In this document: piece after piece, positions 17,924 to 26,323 of the stretch | How positions within the stretch are numbered: the first letter of the stretch is position 1 | Layout of the letters: every line of letters starts with the position of its first letter | Assembly (NCBI RefSeq): GCF_036014115.1 | Contig: NZ_CP107913.1 | Coordinates: 1,302,001-1,366,000 of the forward strand | DNA length: 64,000 nt | Source of the DNA: Streptomyces sp. NBC_00448 | GTDB lineage: Bacteria; Actinomycetota; Actinomycetes; Streptomycetales; Streptomycetaceae | Reading direction: 5' to 3' | Translations under genes and position numbers: made by a program | Notes under the pieces: generated by a model | What the model was told of the DNA's origin: nothing | What the model saw: the letters and a program-made list of their open reading frames with translations, nothing else | Database searches by the model: none

Positions 17924-19182
17924 CGACCGACACGCACGGCCCGGCCGGCGGCGAGCTGCGGCGGCGCGGGTTCCTGCGCGGCGCGGCGGTCGGCGTCGGG
18001 GCGGTCGGGGCGGTGGCGGGCGGCGCGGCCGCGCTGACCGGGTCGAGCGCGGCGGCCGCGACCCCGTCGCCGGGCGCCAAGGCCGCGGCGGCGCCGTTCC
18101 ACGGCCCGCACCAGGCAGGCATCACGCAGGCCGTCCAGCAGTCCAGCGTGTTCCTGTCCTTCGACGTCACCGCGGCCGACCGGCGGGAGCTGGTCGAGCT
18201 GCTGCACACCGTCACCGAGCGGGCCCGGTTCCTGACCACGGGTGGCACCCCGGCGGCACTGGGCATCACCGACTCGCCCTCGGACAGCGGCACGCTCGGC
18301 CCCCAGGTCCCGCACGACGGCCTGACGGTCACCGCCGGGGTCGGCGCGTCGCTCTTCGACAACCGGTTCGGACTGGCAGACCGCAAACCGCTACGCCTGA
18401 CCACGATGCCCGCCTTCGCGGACGACGACCTCCAACCCGACCGGTGCCACGGCGACCTCAGCCTCCAACTCAGCGCCCCACACCCGGACACCGTCCTGCA
18501 CGCACTGCGCGACATCGCCCGCCACACCCGCGGCGCCATGCAAGTGCGCTGGCGCATGGACGGCTTCACCAGCCCACCCCGACCCAACGGCACCCCCCGC
18601 AACCACCTCGGCTTCAAAGACGGCACCGCCAACCCCGACATCACCGACCCCACCATCGCCCGACAACTCCTGTGGACCGACGGCAACGGCGAACCCCCCT
18701 GGACCACCGGCGGGACCTACCAGGTCGTACGACTCATCCGCATGCTCGTCGAATTCTGGGACCGCGTCTCCCTCACCGAACAGGAACGGATGCTCGGCCG
18801 AGCCCGCGACACCGGCGCCCCACTCGACGGCACACACGAGTTCGACACACCCAAATTCGCACAGGACCCCATGGGCGACGTCATCCCCCTGGACAGCCAC
18901 ATCCGAGTGGCCAACCCCCGCACCACGAAAACCGACAACTCCCGCATCCTGCGCCGCGCCTACAACTACGACCACGGCATGGACAACGACGGCAACCTCG
19001 ACATGGGACTCATCTTCGTCTGCTACCAACAGGACCTCGAACGACAGTTCACCGCCATACAGAAACGACTGGCCGGCGAACCACTCGTCGACTACATCAC
19101 CCCCTACGGCGGCGGCTACTTCTTCGCACTACCCGGCGTCAACGACCGCACCGACTGGCTCGGCCGCGGACTGCTCGCCTGA
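17920..19182 (+). CDS. efeB: EfeB, Tat-secreted Dyp-type heme peroxidase
   Basis: 420 residues. The N-terminus has a Tat signal (RRRGFLRG followed by a hydrophobic Gly/Ala run). The Dyp-peroxidase motif GFKDGTANP (GxxDG, with the distal Asp) and the later DSHIRVANPR segment, which holds the proximal heme His, are present. EfeB oxidises ferrous iron or takes iron from heme at the cell surface for EfeO. It is translationally coupled to efeO. From about 18370 to the end the codon choice changes to C- and A-ending codons, unlike the G-rich first third and efeO. The protein itself stays in family. Confidence 0.93.
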   Translation: MTTDTHGPAGGELRRRGFLRGAAVGVGAVGAVAGGAAALTGSSAAAATPSPGAKAAAAPFHGPHQAGITQAVQQSSVFLSFDVTAADRRELVELLHTVTERARFLTTGGTPAALGITDSPSDSGTLGPQVPHDGLTVTAGVGASLFDNRFGLADRKPLRLTTMPAFADDDLQPDRCHGDLSLQLSAPHPDTVLHALRDIARHTRGAMQVRWRMDGFTSPPRPNGTPRNHLGFKDGTANPDITDPTIARQLLWTDGNGEPPWTTGGTYQVVRLIRMLVEFWDRVSLTEQERMLGRARDTGAPLDGTHEFDTPKFAQDPMGDVIPLDSHIRVANPRTTKTDNSRILRRAYNYDHGMDNDGNLDMGLIFVCYQQDLERQFTAIQKRLAGEPLVDYITPYGGGYFFALPGVNDRTDWLGRGLLA

Positions 19183-19234
19183 GCAGGCGCCCGCCGAGGG
19201 CAACCGACAGCAACCAGGGGCGACCCGAAAGCGA

Positions 19235-19252
19235 CCGGGGACCCGTCCCCGG
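19235..19252. terminator. Hairpin after efeB
   Basis: CCGGGGA-CCCG-TCCCCGG, perfect 7-bp arms, 52 bp after the stop. Confidence 0.55.
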
Positions 19253-19401
19253 CCACGCACACCGAACCGCCCCCCTCTGTTCACCGGGACGTCACCACCG
19301 GGCCGTTGTCATGTCGCGGCTCACCCGGACGATCGCGTTCGACACCGTGCGCGAATCGACATCGGCACGCGTAAGCACCACAAAGCGGAGGCTGACACAG
19401 C

Positions 19402-21318
19402 ATGAGCACCACGGGCAGTACGAGCAGGTCAAGAAGAGGTCCGCGGCAGCGGACCGCGCGCTGGGGGGCGTTCGCCGGAGCAGCGGCGCTCGTACTGCTG
19501 GGCGGAACCGCGCCCGCCCACGCCGACACCGCGCACCACAGCGGCGGCGGCGACAGCACGACCACCCCGATCAAGCACCTGGTGGTCCTCTTCGACGAGA
19601 ACGTGTCGTTCGACCACTACTTCGGCACCTACCCGCAGGCCGCCAACACCGACGGCACGAAGTTCACCGCGGCGAAGAACACGCCGAAGAACATCGACAC
19701 GGCCGCGCACGCCGGCCTGGTCAAGAAGAACCCGAACCAGTACGCGCCGCAGCGGCTGAGCCCGTCCGAGGCCGTCACCTGCGACCAGAACCACTCCTAC
19801 GGCCCCGAGCAGTACGCCGCGAACGGCGGCAAGGCCGACCAGTACGTGCAGAACACCGACTCCGGCAAGTGCTCGGGCGGCCTGTTCTACCAGCCCGGCC
19901 TGGTGATGGACTACTACGACGGCAACACGGTCACCGGCCTGTGGAACTACGCCCAGCACTACACGCTCGGCGACAACTCCTACAGCTCCAACTACGGCCC
20001 CTCGACCCCGGGTGCGCTCAACCTGGTCTCCGGCCAGACGCACGGCGTGATCTCGGTGGACCCGAAGTCCGGCACGGAGAACCCGAAGCAGACCGCCACG
20101 CCCGACCCGTACACCGTGGTCTCCCCGAACGCCAAGGGTGTCGGCACGGTCGCCAACGACCCCGACCCGGCCTTCGACGACTGCTCGGACAACAGCCACA
20201 CCAGCACCAACGCGCTCGGTGAGCTGACCGGCAAGAACGTCGGCGACCTGCTCAACTCCCAGAAGGTCAGCTGGGGCTGGTTCCAGGGCGGCTTCCGCCC
20301 CTCCACCGCGTGGGACGGCAAGCAGGGCGACTACGCCAGCTGCCTGGGCAGCACGCACGCCAACGTGGCCGGCGCCTCCTCGGTCGACTACAGCCCGCAC
20401 CACTCGCCGTTCCAGTACTACAAGTCCACGTCCAACCCGCACCACCTGCCGCCCAAGAACACGGCCGAGATCGGCCACAACGGCCAGGCGAACCACAACT
20501 ACGACCTGACCGACTTCGACTCGGCGCTGAAGGCCGGCAACCTGCCCGCCGTCAGCTTCCTGAAGGCGGCCGAGTACCAGGACGGCCACGCGGCCTACTC
20601 CGACCCGATCGACGAGCAGAACTTCCTGGTCAAGGAGATCAACGCGATCCAGTCCTCCGCGGACTGGAAGGACACCGCGGTCGTGGTGGCGTACGACGAC
20701 TCCGACGGCTGGTACGACCACGCCTACGCGGTGCCGCACAACGGCTCCAAGGACACCACGGTCGGCTCCAACAACAAGGCCGCCGACAGCCCCGCCTGCC
20801 AGGCCGGCCCGGCCGCCGCGCAGGGCTACAACGACCGCTGCGGCCCCGGCACCCGGCAGCCGCTGCTGGTCATCTCGCCCTACAGCAAGGTGAACTCGGT
20901 CGACCACACGCAGACCGAGCAGGCGTCGATCACGAAGTTCATCGAGGACAACTGGAAGACCGGCCGGATCGGTGACGGGTCCTTCGACGCCCGCGCGGGC
21001 AGCCTCACCGGCGCGTTCGACTTCAAGCACCCGAACAACAAGCAGGTGCTGCTGAACACCAACGGCTCGGTGAAGTCGGTCAAGCAGATCAGCAGCCACC
21101 CGACGCCCCCCGGCAAGCCGGGCAAGCCCGGGCACGGCGGCAGCGGCGGCTCGTCGAGCAGCTCGACCGGCGGCGGCAACGACCCGTCCACGCAGCTCGC
21201 GCAGACCGGTACCTCCTCCCCCGCCCTGCCGCTCGGCATCACCGCGGGCGTCCTGGTGGTCGGCGGCGGCGCGCTGTACTACGCCCGCCGGAACCGCGCC
21301 ACGCGCAGCGTGGCCTGA
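19402..21318 (+). CDS. Sortase-anchored phosphoesterase (phospholipase C/acid phosphatase family)
   Basis: 638 residues. The signal peptide ends near PAHADT. The alkaline-phosphatase-superfamily phosphoesterase domain starts with the metal/nucleophile motif FDENVSFDHYFGTYP and continues through VAYDDSDGWYDHAY and PLLVISPYSKVNSVDHTQTEQASI, as in bacterial phospholipase C and AcpA-type phosphatases. A Gly/Ser-rich spacer leads to LAQTG, a hydrophobic segment and a basic tail (YYARRNRATR), a class E sortase signal. It should be wall-anchored, acting on phosphate esters or phospholipids outside the cell. GGAGG lies upstream of the ATG, at a rather long spacing of about 10 bases. Confidence 0.88.
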   Translation: MSTTGSTSRSRRGPRQRTARWGAFAGAAALVLLGGTAPAHADTAHHSGGGDSTTTPIKHLVVLFDENVSFDHYFGTYPQAANTDGTKFTAAKNTPKNIDTAAHAGLVKKNPNQYAPQRLSPSEAVTCDQNHSYGPEQYAANGGKADQYVQNTDSGKCSGGLFYQPGLVMDYYDGNTVTGLWNYAQHYTLGDNSYSSNYGPSTPGALNLVSGQTHGVISVDPKSGTENPKQTATPDPYTVVSPNAKGVGTVANDPDPAFDDCSDNSHTSTNALGELTGKNVGDLLNSQKVSWGWFQGGFRPSTAWDGKQGDYASCLGSTHANVAGASSVDYSPHHSPFQYYKSTSNPHHLPPKNTAEIGHNGQANHNYDLTDFDSALKAGNLPAVSFLKAAEYQDGHAAYSDPIDEQNFLVKEINAIQSSADWKDTAVVVAYDDSDGWYDHAYAVPHNGSKDTTVGSNNKAADSPACQAGPAAAQGYNDRCGPGTRQPLLVISPYSKVNSVDHTQTEQASITKFIEDNWKTGRIGDGSFDARAGSLTGAFDFKHPNNKQVLLNTNGSVKSVKQISSHPTPPGKPGKPGHGGSGGSSSSSTGGGNDPSTQLAQTGTSSPALPLGITAGVLVVGGGALYYARRNRATRSVA

Positions 21319-21352
21319 CCGCGCCACCGCGCAAGGCACCACCGCACCACCG

Positions 21353-21392
21353 CGCTAGAGCGCTAGAGCGCTAGAGCGCTAGAGCGCTAGAG
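21353..21392. repeat. Five perfect tandem copies of CGCTAGAG
   Basis: The octamer is repeated without change over 40 bp directly after the phosphoesterase gene. AGCGCT dyads arise at each junction. The length suggests slippage-prone copy number. Confidence 0.95.
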
Positions 21393-21422
21393 CACCTTCG
21401 GCCGCCACGCACGGGGCCTGCG

Positions 21423-21456
21423 AGGGGCCGTCCCGGAAGTCTCCGGGGCGGCCCCT
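21423..21456. terminator. Strong terminator after the phosphoesterase gene
   Basis: 15-base arms (AGGGGCCGTCCCGGA / TCCGGGGCGGCCCCT, one G-U pair) around an AGTC loop, 104 bp after the stop. Confidence 0.8.
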
Positions 21457-21622
21457 CCGCCATGCCCGGGCACGCCGCTCCGCCACGCCCGCACACGCGT
21501 CGGGCCTTGAAGCAACCGCCGGACGGTCGCGCCGCGTTGTGTTCACGAGCTGAACGCATTTCACCGCTCACGGTCACGCCTGACATCCCTCCGTATTCCG
21601 ATACGGGCTTTGCGCACAACTC

Positions 21623-21628
21623 TTGACA
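21623..21628 (+). promoter_or_regulatory. Candidate -35 box of the F5/8 beta-helix gene
   Basis: TTGACA is followed after 17-18 bp by a weak GAAACAT -10 region. The palindrome at 21668 lies just downstream, as expected for repression by blocking. Confidence 0.4.
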
Positions 21629-21667
21629 TGGATGAAACACAGGGAGAAACATTCCGGTGTGCGTCGG

Positions 21668-21679
21668 GAGAGCGCTCTC
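21668..21679. promoter_or_regulatory. LacI-type palindrome GAGAGCGCTCTC, copy 1
   Basis: A perfect 12-bp palindrome with a central CG, 75 bp upstream of the gene start. The identical core occurs once more in the window, before the GH16 gene (55920-55931). It is related in form to the CebR operator (TGGGAGCGCTCCCA). Confidence 0.75.
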
Positions 21680-21753
21680 ACTGATCAACCGGTGGGCGCC
21701 CGCCCGGAGTTCGACACGTTTGACCCCCCACCCTGGAATCAGGAGAGTCGCCC

Positions 21754-24399
21754 ATGCTCCCTCCCCCCACCGGCACCATGGCGCTGAGACCCGTGGCGCC
21801 CGCGGACCGTCGCAGACGGCGGAACATCGTGGCCGCGGTGATCACCGCCCTGGTCGTCTCGCTGCTGCTGTTCGTGCCGATGCGGTCCGCCCACGCGGCC
21901 GACAGCCTGCTCTCGCAGGGCAAGACCGCCACCGCCTCCTCCACCGAGAACGCCGGCACCCCCGCCTCCGCGGCCGTCGACGGCGACACCGGCACCCGCT
22001 GGTCCAGCGCCGCCTCCGACCCACAGTGGCTCCAGGTCGACCTCGGCGCCTCCGCCACCATCACCTCGGTGACCCTCAACTGGGAGACGGCGTACGCCAC
22101 CGCGTTCAAGATCCAGCTGTCGTCGGACGGCGCCAACTGGACCGACGCGTACTCCACCACGACCGGAACCGGCGGCAAGCAGACGGTTTCCGTAAACGGT
22201 TCCGGGCGTTATGTCCGGATGTACGGCACCGCGCGCGCCACCGGATACGGCTACTCGCTCTGGGAGTTCCAGGTCTACGGCTCGGCCGGCGGCACCACTC
22301 CGCCGAGCGGCGCGACCCTGATCTCGCAGGGCCGCCCGGCGACCGCCTCCTCGACCGAGAACGCCGGCACCCCGGCCTCCGCGGCGGTCGACGGCGACAC
22401 CGGCACCCGCTGGTCCAGCGCCGCCTCCGACCCGCAGTGGCTCCAGGTCGACCTGGGCGCCACCTCGACGATCAGCTCCGTCACCCTCAACTGGGAGACG
22501 GCGTACGGCAAGTCGTTCAAGATCCAGACCTCGGACGACGGTTCGACCTGGACCGACGTCTACTCCACCACCACCGGCACCGGCGGCAACCAGACGCTGA
22601 ACGTCACCGGCTCCGGCCGCTACGTGCGGATGTACGGGACCGCGCGCGGCACCCAGTACGGCTACTCGCTCTGGGAGTTCCAGGTCTACGGCACCGCGGG
22701 CGACGACTCCGGCGGCGGGGACAACGGCGGCACCACCGGTGGCGGCACCGGCCCGATCCAGGGCGGCGGCGACCTCGGCCCGAACGTGAAGGTCTTCGAC
22801 CCCTCGACGCCCGACATCCAGGGGCAGTTGGACTCGATCTTCGCCCAGCAGGAGAGCAACCAGTTCGGCGACGCCCGCTACCAGGTGTTCTTCAAGCCGG
22901 GCACGTACAACAACATCAACGACCAGATCGGCTTCTACACGTCCGTCTCCGGTCTCGGCAAGAACCCGGACGACGTCCAGATCAACGGCGACATGACCGT
23001 GGACGCCGGCTGGTTCAACGGCAACGCCACGCAGAACTTCTGGCGCAGCGTGGAGAACATGGCCATCAAGCCGGTCAGCGGGGACGACCGCTGGGCCGTC
23101 GCGCAGGCCGCGCCGTTCCGCCGCATGCACGTCGAGGGCGGCCTCAACCTGGCGCCCAACGGCTACGGTTGGGCCAGCGGCGGCTACATCGCCGACAGCA
23201 AGATCGACGGCACCGTCGGCCCGTACTCGCAGCAGCAGTGGTACACCCGTGACAGCTCGATCGGCGGCTGGACCAACGGCGTGTGGAACATGGTGTTCTC
23301 CGGTGTCCAGGGTGCTCCCGCCCAGGGCTTCCCGAACCCGGTCTACACGACGCTGAACACCACGCCCGAGTCGCGGGACAAGCCGTACATGTACCTGGAC
23401 GGCAGCGGCAACTACCAGGTGTTCGTGCCGAACATGCGCACCAACGCCAGCGGGGTGGACTGGCCGAACACGCCGGGCACCTCGATCCCGCTGACCCAGT
23501 TCTACGTCGCGAAGCCCGGCGTGTCCGCGGAGACCATCAACGCGGCGCTCGCGCAGGGCCTCAACCTGGTGCTCACCCCGGGCATCTACCACATCGACCA
23601 GCCGATCAACGTCACCCGCGCCAACACGGTGGTGCTCGGCCTCGGTTACGCCACGGTCATCCCGGACAACGGCGTGGACGCGATGAAGGTCGCCGACGTG
23701 GACGGCGTGAAGCTGGCCGGCTTCCTGATCGACGCGGGCGCCGGCAAGTCGCCGCAACTGCTGCAGGTCGGCGCGCCGGGCTCCTCGGCGAGCCACGCGA
23801 GCAACCCGACGACCATCCAGGACGTGTTCGCGCGGGTCGGCGGCGCGGGCCCGGGCCAGGCGGGTACGGCCTTCGAGATCAACAGCAACGACGTGGTGAT
23901 CGACCACACCTGGCTGTGGCGGGCCGACCACGGCGCGGGCGTCGGGTGGACCACCAACCCGGCGGACGAGGGCCTGAAGGTCAACGGCAACAACGTGCTG
24001 GCGACCGGCCTGTTCGTGGAGCACTTCGAGAAGTACGACGTCGAGTGGGCGGGCCAGAACGGGAAGACGATCTTCTTCCAGAACGAGATCGCCTACGATC
24101 CGCCCAACCAGGCGGCCATCCAGAACGGCAACACCCGAGGTTTCGCCGCCTACAAGGTGGACAACAACGTCACCAGCCACGAGGGCTGGGGACTGGGCAG
24201 CTACTGCAACTTCACCGCGGACCCGACGATCATCCAGGACCACGGGTTCGAGGCGCCGAACACGCCAGGGGTGAAGTTCCACGACCTGCTCGTGGTGTCG
24301 CTCGGCGGGATGGGCCAGTACGCCCACGTCATCAATGACACGGGACCGGGTACCTCGGGTACCTCGACCACCCCGTCGACGGTGACCAGCTACCCGTAG
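21754..24399 (+). CDS. Secreted protein with two F5/8-type C (CBM32-like) domains and a beta-helix region, probable GH55 beta-1,3-glucanase
   Basis: 881 residues. The N-terminus has a hydrophobic signal ending at about SAHAAD. Two discoidin domains (about 50-180 and 190-315) are almost repeats of each other (TASSTENAGTPASAAVDGD in both). After a Gly/Thr linker, the remaining 550 residues form two successive right-handed-helix-like halves, one beginning QLDSIFAQQESNQFGD with VFFKPGTYN, the other beginning ETINAALAQGLNLVLTPGIYH. A double beta-helix is the architecture of GH55 exo-beta-1,3-glucanases, and Streptomyces GH55 proteins have this look, but I cannot prove the active site. The shared operator with the GH16 gene supports a glucan role. 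An AT-rich palindrome lies inside its first discoidin module (22183-22200). Confidence 0.7.
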   Translation: MLPPPTGTMALRPVAPADRRRRRNIVAAVITALVVSLLLFVPMRSAHAADSLLSQGKTATASSTENAGTPASAAVDGDTGTRWSSAASDPQWLQVDLGASATITSVTLNWETAYATAFKIQLSSDGANWTDAYSTTTGTGGKQTVSVNGSGRYVRMYGTARATGYGYSLWEFQVYGSAGGTTPPSGATLISQGRPATASSTENAGTPASAAVDGDTGTRWSSAASDPQWLQVDLGATSTISSVTLNWETAYGKSFKIQTSDDGSTWTDVYSTTTGTGGNQTLNVTGSGRYVRMYGTARGTQYGYSLWEFQVYGTAGDDSGGGDNGGTTGGGTGPIQGGGDLGPNVKVFDPSTPDIQGQLDSIFAQQESNQFGDARYQVFFKPGTYNNINDQIGFYTSVSGLGKNPDDVQINGDMTVDAGWFNGNATQNFWRSVENMAIKPVSGDDRWAVAQAAPFRRMHVEGGLNLAPNGYGWASGGYIADSKIDGTVGPYSQQQWYTRDSSIGGWTNGVWNMVFSGVQGAPAQGFPNPVYTTLNTTPESRDKPYMYLDGSGNYQVFVPNMRTNASGVDWPNTPGTSIPLTQFYVAKPGVSAETINAALAQGLNLVLTPGIYHIDQPINVTRANTVVLGLGYATVIPDNGVDAMKVADVDGVKLAGFLIDAGAGKSPQLLQVGAPGSSASHASNPTTIQDVFARVGGAGPGQAGTAFEINSNDVVIDHTWLWRADHGAGVGWTTNPADEGLKVNGNNVLATGLFVEHFEKYDVEWAGQNGKTIFFQNEIAYDPPNQAAIQNGNTRGFAAYKVDNNVTSHEGWGLGSYCNFTADPTIIQDHGFEAPNTPGVKFHDLLVVSLGGMGQYAHVINDTGPGTSGTSTTPSTVTSYP
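21905..22283 (+). repeat. Discoidin module repeat unit 1 (within the GH55-like gene)
   Basis: It is nearly the same at DNA level as 22321-22693 and very similar to the modules at 56102-56472 and 56525-56875 in the GH16 gene. The shared protein core is TASSTENAGTPASAAVDGD ... TRWSSAASDPQWLQVDLG. Confidence 0.85.
22183..22200. promoter_or_regulatory. Intragenic AT-rich near-palindrome, copy 1
   Basis: ACGGTTTCCGTAAACGGT differs at one base from the perfect 18-bp palindrome at 56372-56389. It encodes TVSVNG with codons rare in this genome. It may be a binding site or a conversion tract. Confidence 0.45.
22321..22693 (+). repeat. Discoidin module repeat unit 2 (within the GH55-like gene)
   Basis: Second copy of the module at 21905-22283, in the same frame and order. 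It lacks the AT-rich tract, having ordinary high-GC codons for TLNVTGSGRYVRMYG instead. Confidence 0.85.
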
Positions 24400-24531
24400 C
24401 CGCACCGCGGTGGGGAAGGGCGCACGCAGTACACGGTGAACAGTGCGGGAGGGGGCCGTCGTCCGGCAGCGGACGGCGGTCCCTTCCGCTGTCCCGGTCC
24501 CGGGGCGCCGGTCGGCATAGACTCGCGCCGC

Positions 24532-25434
24532 ATGAGCGCAGGGCAGATGCACCCGGATCAGCATCCGATCGGGGACGACCTCGTACGGCGGCTGGTCGCG
24601 GGGCAGTTCCCGCGGTGGTCGGGTCGTACGGTGCGGCGGCTCGCGTCCGGGGGCACGGTGAACGCGATGTACCGGCTCGGGGACGACCTGGTGGTACGGC
24701 TGCCGCTGGTGCGGGGCGGCGCCGCCGACGTGGCGCTGGAACAGGAGTGGCTGCCTCGGCTCGCCCCTCTCCTGCCCGTGGCCGTGCCCGAGGTGCTCGC
24801 GGTCGGGAAGCCGGCCGAGGAGTATCCGTGGGCCTGGTCGGTCCTGCGGTGGCTGGACGGACGCACTCCCGAGGCGGGTGCGCTGACCGACCCCGTCGCG
24901 CTGGCACGGGACTTGGCGGCGTTCGTGGCGGCGATGCGGAGCGTGTCCCTCCCGGGTGCGCCGGCCGCCTACCGCGGCGGGCCGCTCTCCGCGCTCGACG
25001 CGCCCACCCGTACGGCGATCGCCGCGCTGCGCCACCTCCCCCAGGAGAACGTCGACTGCGACGCCGTGGCCGCGATATGGGACGACGCGCTGGGCGCCCC
25101 GGGCCCTGACGGTCCCCCGGTCTGGCTGCACGCCGACCTGATGCCCGGCAACCTGCTCGTCGACGGCGCCGGCCGGCTGACCGCGGTGATCGACTTCGGC
25201 TGCACCGGAGCCGGCGACCCCGCCTGCGACCTCATCCCGGCGTGGAACCTCCTCCCCGCCCCCGCCCGGCACGCCTTCCGCGACACCCTCGCCGTCGACA
25301 CCCCCACCTGGCACCGCGCCCGCGCCCGAGCCCTCTCCCAGGCCCTGATCGCCCTCCCCTACTACCGCACCACCAACCCCACCATGGCCCACAACGCCCG
25401 CCACGTCATCCGAACAGTGACCCAGCACCCCTGA
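24532..25434 (+). CDS. Aminoglycoside phosphotransferase family kinase
   Basis: 300 residues of the APH/choline-kinase fold. The catalytic loop reads WLHADLMPGNLLV (Asp and downstream Asn), and the metal-binding motif is VIDFGCTGAGDPACDL. The N-lobe has VNAMYRLGDDLVVRLPL. The substrate is unknown; such genes in soil actinomycetes usually modify small metabolites or antibiotics, and this one is not beside other resistance genes. The ATG at 24532 starts the first family-like segment; the upstream extension is unsupported. The last 200 bp use strongly C-rich codons. It converges on the GNAT gene, with a hairpin between them. Confidence 0.88.
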   Translation: MSAGQMHPDQHPIGDDLVRRLVAGQFPRWSGRTVRRLASGGTVNAMYRLGDDLVVRLPLVRGGAADVALEQEWLPRLAPLLPVAVPEVLAVGKPAEEYPWAWSVLRWLDGRTPEAGALTDPVALARDLAAFVAAMRSVSLPGAPAAYRGGPLSALDAPTRTAIAALRHLPQENVDCDAVAAIWDDALGAPGPDGPPVWLHADLMPGNLLVDGAGRLTAVIDFGCTGAGDPACDLIPAWNLLPAPARHAFRDTLAVDTPTWHRARARALSQALIALPYYRTTNPTMAHNARHVIRTVTQHP

Positions 25435-25501
25435 GCACGTACGGCCCTTTCCGTGCTCGCCCCGGCAAGAGCCGCGGCAGGCCATCCACACGCCGCAAAA
25501 C

Positions 25502-25534
25502 CCCTGGCCCCCGGGGCACTTCGGAGAGCCAGGG
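25502..25534. terminator. Bidirectional hairpin between convergent genes
   Basis: CCCTGGC and GCCAGGG arms around a 19-base loop, between the phosphotransferase and acetyltransferase stops. Confidence 0.45.
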
Positions 25535-25542
25535 TCTCCCGC

Positions 25543-26277
25543 TCACCCGAGTTGGATGCTGAGCTGGGTGCCCAACTCCCTGAAGCCGAGCGCGAGCGCC
25601 ACCTGTCGGGAGGCCGGCACCCGTGCCCGCCATTGGGGCAGCAGGCCGGCGGCGAGCGCATGTGCGGTTGCCGCGGAGCCCACGACCCTCGCCAGGCCCC
25701 GCCGCCTCCACGCCGGTGCGGTCAGCACGCCGATGTGGGCGGTCCGCCGCGGCCAGGTCCGGTAGCCGGCGGCGGCGACCACCTGCCCATCGGCGCGGAC
25801 CACGAACGCGGGCGAGGTGATCTCGTCCAGGCCGGCCTCCTCGGTGTCCTCCCGGCCCGCCAGCTTCTCCAGGTTCCGCAACTCCGCGTGGTCTCCCGGA
25901 CGTTGCTCCGCCGACCGCACGCTGTCCGCCACCGGACGGAACCCGGCCGCGGAGACGTACGCCAGCGCCGCCGGACCGAGCACTCTTGCCACCGGCAGCA
26001 CCTCGCGAACGGCCTCCGCATTGGCGACGGCCGTCGCCGCTAGCTCGGCGAACGCGTCACGAACGATCGCGGCGGCCTGCCGGCCGGGCGCGGTCACCAG
26101 CGCGGAGCCTCCCAGCACCACCACCCCGACCCATCCCGCCGGGCAGAACCGCGACTCCGGCGAGGTGACCACCCGCACGCCCTCACCGGACGGGAACGAC
26201 ACCGGCACCGCGGCCAGTTGCTCCCACAGTCCGCGGGCGCTGTCCAGCAGGGGGTCCGGCACAGGTCTTGTCGACAT
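25543..26277 (-). CDS. GNAT family N-acetyltransferase
   Basis: 244 residues. The C-terminal half carries the GNAT acetyl-CoA-binding pattern HIGVLTAPAWRRRGLARVVGSAATAHAL (R/Q-x-x-G-x-G/A form RRRGLA), preceded by FVVRADGQVVAAAGYRTW. The N-terminal half is variable, as in other long actinobacterial GNATs. The acceptor substrate is not predictable. It starts 46 bp after the methyltransferase gene on the same strand and could be its last co-transcribed partner. The ribosome site is weak. Confidence 0.8.
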   Translation of the reverse strand: MSTRPVPDPLLDSARGLWEQLAAVPVSFPSGEGVRVVTSPESRFCPAGWVGVVVLGGSALVTAPGRQAAAIVRDAFAELAATAVANAEAVREVLPVARVLGPAALAYVSAAGFRPVADSVRSAEQRPGDHAELRNLEKLAGREDTEEAGLDEITSPAFVVRADGQVVAAAGYRTWPRRTAHIGVLTAPAWRRRGLARVVGSAATAHALAAGLLPQWRARVPASRQVALALGFRELGTQLSIQLG

Positions 26278-26323
26278 ATTCCGATCATGCCAGCCTTGAC
26301 CCTCGGGTGCCCGAACCGGTGGG

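Larger units (their letters stand above)
21319..21753. other. Intergenic region with octamer repeat, terminator and regulated promoter
   Basis: The 435 bp hold five octamer repeats (21353-21392), a strong terminator (21423-21456), small dyads GTTCA-CGAGC-TGAAC (21541-21555) and CCGTAT-TCCG-ATACGG (21591-21606), a TTGACA -35 box (21623) and the palindrome at 21668. No gene is seen. Confidence 0.6.

Noticed and set aside
21353..21392. CRISPR-like array
   Set aside because: The units are 8 bp, contiguous and without spacers; a simple tandem repeat.
21754..24399. Adenylyl cyclase function for the F5/8 protein
   Set aside because: Similar proteins are sometimes named so, but no cyclase domain is visible and the protein is secreted; a beta-helix glycan enzyme fits better.
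21739..25491. 1250-residue minus-strand frame
   Set aside because: Antisense to the F5/8 gene and the phosphotransferase, with shadow-type composition.
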